From contig JABAKD010000011.1 in assembly GCA_012845835.1 (NCBI GenBank), positions 6,448,381 to 6,512,380 of the forward strand: a stretch of 64,000 bases of DNA, in the 5' to 3' direction. Position numbers and translations under genes: made by a program. Positions within the stretch are counted from its first letter, which is position 1. Every line of letters starts with the position of its first letter. The DNA comes from Undaria pinnatifida (taxonomy: Eukaryota; Sar; Phaeophyceae; Laminariales; Alariaceae). The notes below the pieces were generated by a model. That model had not been told where the DNA came from and did no database searches. It saw nothing but the letters and a program-made list of their open reading frames with translations. Below, piece after piece: positions 57,340-64,000 of this stretch.

Positions 57340-57645
57340 GAGGGCCATGCAACACTTGGCATTGCCTTGATTCTTAACGTACGCACCTATGTGTCCGATA
57401 TCGAAACTGAAACACGAGCGAGCGCCATCACAGTGCATCTAACACACCTCTCCTTATTCAGAGAACACCAAAAACGAACGACGGGTTGATATTTTTCCGA
57501 GACCGACTGAGAAAGCGAACTGAACTCCAACACTTGGCATTTTTTCCTTCGTCCTGCAACACATGGCATTGCCCTGATTGTTATACGTGTTGTTATGCGT
57601 CGGATATCGAAACACGAGCGAGCGACATCACATTGTCGTACATAA
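57340..57645 (+). repeat. Imperfect direct duplication, spacing about 200 bp
   Basis: 'tgcaacacttggcattgcc' with 'gatatcgaaactgaaacacgagcgagcg' (57346-57425) recurs at 57555-57628 as 'tgcaacacatggcattgccc' with 'gatatcgaaacacgagcgagcg'. Confidence 0.75.
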
Positions 57646-57690
57646 TAAGGATGGTACCACATAAATATTATGTCTATTTTCCTATCCGAC

Positions 57691-57722
57691 GCATGGGTGC
57701 CGGCGAATGCCGGCACCCATGC
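57691..57722. repeat. Perfect 14-bp inverted repeat with a 4-nt loop
   Basis: GCATGGGTGCCGGC, loop GAAT, then GCCGGCACCCATGC. It is a fully paired GC-rich hairpin with no U-tract after it. It lies just downstream of the duplicated segment at 57340-57645. Confidence 0.9.
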
Positions 57723-58134
57723 GGAGCTCTGGTATCTATTGCAATGCGACAAATACAGGGTGGCAGCGGGCGAGGATGGTGGGTTGGCGGAAAATTCGGA
57801 GAGCCAGAGTCTGCAGGATACGATGGAGATGCTGGACCTGGGGTAGCCATACAACGTATGCCTGTCCAAGGAAACGCTGACAACCATCGGAGAGCAGCGA
57901 CCATCCTTGGAGTACTTTGAAACGTGGGGGGGGTTGCCGTACAGAGATATACAACCACACTGCAGGTCGGTCAACTGGAGGGGTCGGGAGTGACAGGGCC
58001 ACTGAACCAGTCGGTCAACTGGGAGGATCGGAAGTTACAGAGCAAGCATTCTGCAGGTTCACGGGGGGGGGAGTTACCGGACAGCGACAGTAGTATAGTA
58101 AGAGTATTGGAGAGGAAAAATTACGTTGCACAAG

Positions 58135-58305
58135 GGAGCATTTTTGCCCTGCTATGCAAATGCAAGCACGTTCTGCTAGTTTTTTTCGTTTCACGTCAAG
58201 TGAAAGTACTGGAAAGAATATTTATTTCAAGAAGAAGGAAGCATTTTTGCCCTATGCAAAGAGAAACATCGCCCGGTAGATTTTGTTTTGGTGATTTTTC
58301 CCCCC
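58135..58305 (+). repeat. Imperfect two-copy repeat
   Basis: 'ggagcatttttgccctgctatgcaaa' (58135) and 'gaagcatttttgccctatgcaaa' (58238), each followed by a T-rich 'ctagttttttt' or 'tagattttgtttt' stretch. Confidence 0.55.
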
Positions 58306-58599
58306 GGTTTTCCATAGCAGTAATTTAGCTTTTCTTTTATTTTTTCATGACCAGCAACCTCACGTAACAGTACGGACTATTGTTCCGTTGGTTGCTCTTG
58401 TATGACGACGACGGACCAGGGTGGGCTAATGTGGTGAAATTTGGTTTCGACACTAATGCGAGGCAGTTTGACCCTTGGGACATAAGGGAGAACTATCCCA
58501 AGAATAGCGTTGGAGCCGCCTCGCACACGATGATGCCTCAACGCTCATGCGCGGTAAGAACGACGGACGGACGTAGCAGGATTGTCACCTGAGAAGACG

Positions 58600-60900
58600 T
58601 GCTGGGCGAAGTAAAGCAGTATACAGAGGACTTGATCGGGCAAGCGTAAAATAGTCCTGGGCTTCGTTGAGTGAAAGTACATCGGAGAGGTGTACTGTCT
58701 ACTTGGGGTAGGTAGGTTGTGGCTTCAGGGGGAGTCTGAGCGCAGCAGAGAGTAGTGTGGTGCGGGTGGTTGTCGCCCAGAACACGCTCGCCAGAGTTAC
58801 TCTTGTGGTCTACAAGACCGGCAGTCGTGCTTCTGCACCGTTGGGGCGTACGTACGTAGTCTCAGACGGAGCAGCCATCACGGCCTTTGACTACTTTTGG
58901 CCGTAGTTGGTGCAAAAGACACTTGTTTTCTACTTCTTCCTTGACGGGGGACACTGCCTTGCTTCTCCGAGCCAACTAAGCTCTAAAGGCCTCCCCTTCG
59001 GCCTGTCAGCGAGCGAGACCCCCGAGGTTCTGATTCCTGCAGTTCTCGTTGTGGTTTTCTGCACTCTCCGAAGGCGTGCCGCAAGTAGGGGGTGGCGTCA
59101 TTTTTCTCACAAAAAACAAAAAAAAATCCAAACCGTCGGACAGAGCATGATTTGCCCGTGACATACCACCGTACTACTGCTGTAGACATATCGTAAAATA
59201 CAGATCAGTGGGTTGGGGGACGTACCAGGTGGGACATACCAGGTGCCAGGTATGTGTCAGATCGTGCATACCCTACAGAGTTCGTCACGTGGAAATGTGA
59301 ATAGACCGTCACAGATCAGAGCGCATTGCTGCTGTGCTTCCTATGTACCACATTGGACGTGAATCTGAGGATCCTTACGTAGGGTTTAGTTCCTGTTGTT
59401 TTTGTTCCTCGGACGGCTATCTTTTCTTCAAAGCGTTTATTTTTGCCGCGGCTGATAACTTCCGCCTCAGGGCCCCGGCACCCACGCGCTCGCGGCGATG
59501 GCTCCGCACGTGTCACCCGCCGCCATCTGGGAAGTCTGGCGGCCCTGCTCGCCGAGCTCGCCGAGAAATCTCGGGAAAAGTCCCAAAAAGTTTACATCAC
59601 TTGCTCAAAGCCGAAAGTCCCTGTATTCAAGATAAACATGCCTGATGCAGTTCAGTAAATACTGGTGGCTGTCGTCTAATCTCGACGTAAAACAAACAAA
59701 AAAAACATATCGAAACAGTATACTGATCGCTTGACCAAGTCTCTATTTTCAAGTCGAAAAATAATCAACACATACCTGGTAGGAACACTGCAATCATCGA
59801 GGTCATGGTGATTCGATGACACGATTATGCAGCTGGTCATGGTTGATCAACATCTGCTTAATCCCAAACGCTCAAAGCTAGGTGGCACAAATGTAGACGT
59901 CTCAGACGGTCGCGCTTGCCGGCAGGAGGTCTTTGAAGCGACCATACCCTCCGGCCGGAACCAAAATGTTCAAAAAAATAATCAAAAGGACGAATAGGGT
60001 TAACGCATCTGTGACGGGGCCAGGGGGCCAAGGCTCAACCGCAGACCCCTTGCAATTTCTCACCTCGAGCGCGACACTACCGCATGTTCAAGGTAGCATA
60101 TAGCAACCGGCGAGAGATGCTCTGTACTGAAAGCGTCCACCTGTCACCACACCTGACGGATTTCGTGCGGAAAAAAGGCCTAGTTTTTTTTTTCAGGCAC
60201 CAACGTAGAATGCATACGCCGGTGGCCGAAGGTCGTTATTTACATCACCAAAAATAACAGAAAGGGGTCGTAGACTATGGATACCACGCAGGCAATCTCT
60301 ACTTTTTTAACACACGTTGTGGTCGCCCCTGCTCCAAGAAAAAATACACAGATCACCCCTTCGTGTCGATGGCGACAATACAATGGTGCGGCAGCGAGGA
60401 CGAGGAAAAACACAACCAAGGGACGCTGGTCGCTCGTGGGTTAGGCGGACCATTCAGCGGGGAGTGGCGGCTATGTATCCTGGTTGCTGCTCAAACTCCG
60501 GCGTCCACCTTCTCCTCCAGCGGGCGTCTCCTGTGGAGTAGCAGGTGAATTTCGTTCCTACTCAAGGCAACGGTGCTGGTTCGAACCCTCCTTAGTGAGT
60601 ACTCGTGCTCGTAGGGATGTTTTTTCTTGGGGTAAAAATGACTTACGTAGCGGACAGCACGCGAGCGCGAGTTAGCAAAATTCGATGAAATTCGATCAGC
60701 GCAAAAAGCTGAAAAGTGGGAATGCTGACCCTCTGCCCGTACCGGGAAGGGGGAAAGAAGACTCCCGTGACCACGTCTTTATCCAGAATGTCGCTGAGGA
60801 GGAAACGTTATGACTAAAAAAAAATAAAAGGAAATCACACGGCCCTGGCGGCCGCTCTAGCCATATGGCCCTAGCGGCCACTCTACCACACAGCTCTATT
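58600..60900. other. Intergenic stretch with one weak exon candidate
   Basis: Apart from 59471-59658, I see palindromic 'accaggt' motifs (59222-59252) and a B-box-like 'ggttcgaaccc' at 60577 without a matching A box. Confidence 0.35.
59471..59658 (+). CDS. Candidate terminal exon, unrecognised
   Basis: After an acceptor (cctcag) a frame of 62 codons ends with 'KVYITCSKPKVPVFKINM' and 'PDAVQ', then a stop. Codon usage and the Leu/Ala/Glu helix 'LAALLAELAEKSREKSQK' look protein-like. No upstream exon is identified. Confidence 0.3.
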
Positions 60901-60916
60901 AATAGCTGTCGCTCTA

Positions 60917-63848
60917 TTATACAGCCTTAACGGCCGCAGTTCCGACGGGAATCTTATCGTCAGTACGTTGTCCTTCGTGCACTTCTCCGGGAACCACGAG
61001 CACCGACACCGTTTTAGTCGCTTTACGGTACCACCACAAGCACTTGAAGGCCGGCGGGGCTAAGAAACAAGCTATATCAACGACGAGGAAGAATATTCCC
61101 CACGCCAAGGTGGCCGAACTGCAAGACGCCCTGGGGTTGGCTTCGTCGCGGCTCCCGACGTAATCGACGCCGGCGATGGCTGCCAACAGGCCCACCACGA
61201 GGGCTACGTGCGCGAGGAAAGCAGCGAGCAGCATCGGAAAGAACCACGTCACCGCTAGCGCACTAAAACGATGCTGGTTGACCTTAAAGCCGCCCCCGAA
61301 CAACACCACCAAAAACAGCAGCAGACCGTCCAACAAAATAACGGTCGCCACAGGCTGCTCGCATGAGCTGTCGGAACCAACGCGCTTGCCCCCAACCACC
61401 AACATGAAGAAGGGGGGGACGCTCAGCAAAATTACAATGACGTTGCTGCGGATGACCTCCAACGTTGGCGGCCCCGGCCGATTTCGAAAAGGTATTGGCG
61501 GGGCGAGCTCGTCAGCCTCGAGGTCATCCCTTTCCGCGTCTGGCGGGGCGGCCGTCTCCCCCGCTAGCTGCTTGAGCACGGAAGGCCTCCACAGTCCTGG
61601 CAGGGGCGGAATTCTGGTTCGGTAGCGTCGAAACTGCGAGAGAAGCTCGGGCGGGAATTCGCGCGATCCTCCGCTTATCTCTCGCATAAGAGCCTGCGCC
61701 GGGGTCGCGGCCTCGACGTGTACGACCAGGCAGTAAAAGAAGGCGCGGGTGTTGAGCACGTCCTCGTGCAGAGCGGCCTGCTGCCCGACGTAAAGCTTCG
61801 CCAGGAGATCCAGGAGGATCTGAAATGTTTTTCAGGGGTCGGAGGAGACAGACAACAAGGGAGCGTCGACAGATCGGAGGTTAGGATCGCCTTTTGCGAG
61901 CCAGGGGTGTATGGGATGGCAGCCTATAACGTGACAAGTGCAGTCAGTCGTGTTAACGTTTCAGGAAGATATTTCAACAAAGAAAAGTTATCATCGTATC
62001 CCGTGCTCGTGTCGTACTGCATAATCTCCTTCCGCGTGTGTGTTGCATACCGCACGCATCCGCTGACCCAAGCAAAAACCGGGATGGTTTGTGTGGCGGA
62101 CGCTGTTGTCTTACGATTGAGGTGCACCTTTATTTGCCGCAAAAAACTGTTTGGGTGGGGGGGGGGGGAGACAAAACGTGCTACACGGTGAGCAATCCCA
62201 CGGCCTAGGTACTCGGCGAAAATTACTGTTTTTTTTCTTGTTTTCGAAATTCCGACGATTTTGGGTCAAGGAGCCCCGCCGTTCGGAACGAAAAAAAATG
62301 CCCAAAAAATGTTACGTCTATCGTAGCACCCAGTGAGTGGCCTTATGAACCAAGGGTCGGAAAGAAACACGCTGCAAAAAAATGGAAATCATTCCCAGGT
62401 TCAGCAGGCAGGTATATCAATGTGTATCTGACGCCCACGGACGAAGATCAACAGTGAGTGGGTGGACATGCGCGTTCACTTCGCCCGCGTGATTTTTCGC
62501 CGTGGGTGCGGCGATGATTGATACGTGCTTGAGTGCATCAAGGTTCGGTTGAAAAGAAGAAGCAATGCGACCCTTGCTGACCCGAAATTCGCAGAGCGTC
62601 CACCGTTCTTCCGTCTTACAGGTCGGTCGCCATCGGCAGTCGGTTCGTATCGACGTTGAAATTCCGTTGGTACGAGCCCGTTTTCGTCGGCCGTCCTCTC
62701 TTCGCGGGTGGCACACGCCACACCTAGCACGGCTACAACAAAGACAGCAGCCCCGACGTTCCGCGGCGTTGACCTATATATATATATATATCGGTCAGTC
62801 CCTATGCCCCGTCTTCATACGTTTTTTATCATGCCCACCTGTTCGTGCCCAATGTTCGCGCGCAAACAACGCACAACCACAACGGCAGGCGAGAGCCGCA
62901 ATACGTGCTGCTGAAGCCTGCGGTGAAGGCCCGGCCCGGCCGCGGCACCTGCCGCGCCGCGCCCCAGCGTCACCAGCCCACCGAGCAAGCGGCACGCGTC
63001 CTCGAGAAACGCCGGGTCGGACAGCACCCACACGGCGGCTTCTGGTGCCCGCGCTCGCACGAGAGCCTCCTTGGCCCTCGCGGCCCCTTCGATGTTGGAG
63101 GGTTGTCTATTCGCGGCGAGGGAAAGCTCCTGTGGGTTCCGATCGGGAGCGGTGATGCGCGTAAGCCGGGTGTGATTGTAAATTCGACAGCAGTTTCACT
63201 TCTTCGGATACCTGAACGGCGCTTGTTTTGGCACATATAGCGTGAATTTTACCGGTTTCCGGGACAACGCAAGTCTTGGCGACAGGACGGGGGTATTTTT
63301 CTTTGTGTATGTGCGCCAACCGGACTCTTATCTCCTTTCACGGCTTCTTCTCGATACATACTACCTGGTAGTAAACAAGGGTGGAGGGTTCACCAACAAA
63401 TTATTTGTTTTCCACCACCACCGCCGTCGAGAGCTTAAGCGACGGTTTTGGCCGGTCGCTCCCTCATTTACTGCTCCTCTCCCCCGACCCCCCCCTTTGC
63501 AATATCCCTCGGTCTATACCTTCTAATGCCAACGCGCGTGGCAGCCTCTCGCTCTCTGCCTTGAAATGCTGGCGTGTCTGTACCTACCTTCAGCGCCTTG
63601 AGGCGCGCTGACAGAGGACTCTCTTCGTCTTGAAGAGTCTGCACCAGCTTCCCTTCCGGCTTTGCAGAGTCTTCGGGCCACCACACCTGCAACGCTAGCG
63701 CTAGGAGCGTTGGGGGCTCAGCGGCGGTCACCGCGTCGAAGCCAGCGGCAGAACGTCGAAAGCGCGCCGCATAACCTTGGGGGTCCTCCGAGGCGGCGGC
63801 GCCGCCGCCGCCGCCGCCGGCTCCATCCTTGACGACCGCGTGGTCCAT
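60917..63848 (-). CDS. Uncharacterised multi-pass membrane protein, 442 residues (3 exons)
   Basis: Exons on the minus strand: 63848-63588 (ATG at 63848, donor CTGAAG|gtaggt), 63069-62905 (donor CAGCAC|gtattg) and 61819-60917 (acceptor tttcag, stop TAA). All joins are phase 0, giving 442 residues. Residues 1-150 are soluble and helix-prone with an early Gly/Ala run, 'LLALALQVWWPEDSAKPEGK' and 'PEAAVWVLSDPAFLEDACRL'. The middle has 'LNTRAFFYCLVVHVEAATP' and a Pro-rich acidic linker. Four hydrophobic helices follow ('VIVILLSVPPFFMLVVG', 'ILLDGLLLFLVVLFGG', 'WFFPMLLAAFLAHVALVVGL', 'GIFFLVVDIACFLAPP'). The second acceptor (ccaag) is weak and the first exon could extend upstream. I do not recognise the family. 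Confidence 0.65.
62181..62292. repeat. Dispersed repeat fragment shared with 15840-15965
   Basis: 'gcaatcccacggcctaggtac', a T-run, 'ccgacgattttgggtcaaggag' and 'gttcggaacg'. It lies in the last intron of the minus-strand gene. Confidence 0.65.
63780..63815. repeat. (GCC)n run inside the first exon of the membrane-protein gene
   Basis: GCC/GGC trinucleotides encode the Gly/Ala run near the N-terminus on the minus strand. Length variation here would be in frame. Confidence 0.6.
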
Positions 63849-64000
63849 TCGATGGGGGGGCGCTGTCGCCAGCTCTCGATTCGTCAAGCGCGCCCCACCT
63901 GAAAGAAGCATTTGTTGCCCATCGTTGCGTGACGTAGCATTGCGTTGCGTAGCACAAAGTATAGGTGTAAGTCTACGTTAACCTGGAGAGCAGTCCTAAC

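Overview
This is eukaryotic nuclear DNA: multi-exon genes with GT-AG (and two GC-AG) introns, long intergenic stretches full of microsatellites, and decayed transposable elements. The plant/fungal-type TAG lipase, very intron-rich genes, TTAGGG-type interstitial repeats and overall style suggest a stramenopile alga, perhaps a brown alga. That placement is inference; no rRNA or other marker gene is present. There are no operons, ribosome binding sites or CRISPR arrays.

Layout. 1-2232 and 25118-27231 are the two arms of a long inverted repeat (about 95% identical by eye). The 22.9 kb between them holds a satellite array (4430-6890) interrupted by a tiny LTR element (TRIM, 5968-6341), then an 18-exon gene on the + strand (8203-24797). 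That gene encodes a complete patatin-family triacylglycerol lipase of the SDP1/TGL4 type: oxyanion-hole glycines, GASAG nucleophile elbow and DGS aspartate are all present. Its introns carry MITEs, pentamer and 21-bp minisatellites and interstitial telomere-like repeats. 27.2-36.8 kb shows no convincing gene; it holds a 400-bp (TGTTG)n tract and a tandem duplication of a roughly 970-bp unit.

36.8-44.6 kb carries an OTU-type cysteine protease (deubiquitinase) gene in several exons, with Asp/Cys and His motifs visible, a candidate membrane-anchor exon upstream, and a Ser-rich then Glu-rich tail broken by stop codons. A 1.5-kb TA-flanked inverted-repeat transposon lies in its large intron. 44.6-60.9 kb is a graveyard of repeats: a second TRIM copy on the minus strand with a perfect 5-bp target duplication, a Ty1/copia reverse-transcriptase remnant, a tRNA-like SINE head and duplicated segments. 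60917-63848 (minus) is a three-exon gene for an unrecognised 442-residue protein with four predicted membrane segments.

The genes show no obvious functional link. The most unusual architecture is the lipase gene lying entirely between long inverted repeats, its last exon only about 320 bp from one arm.
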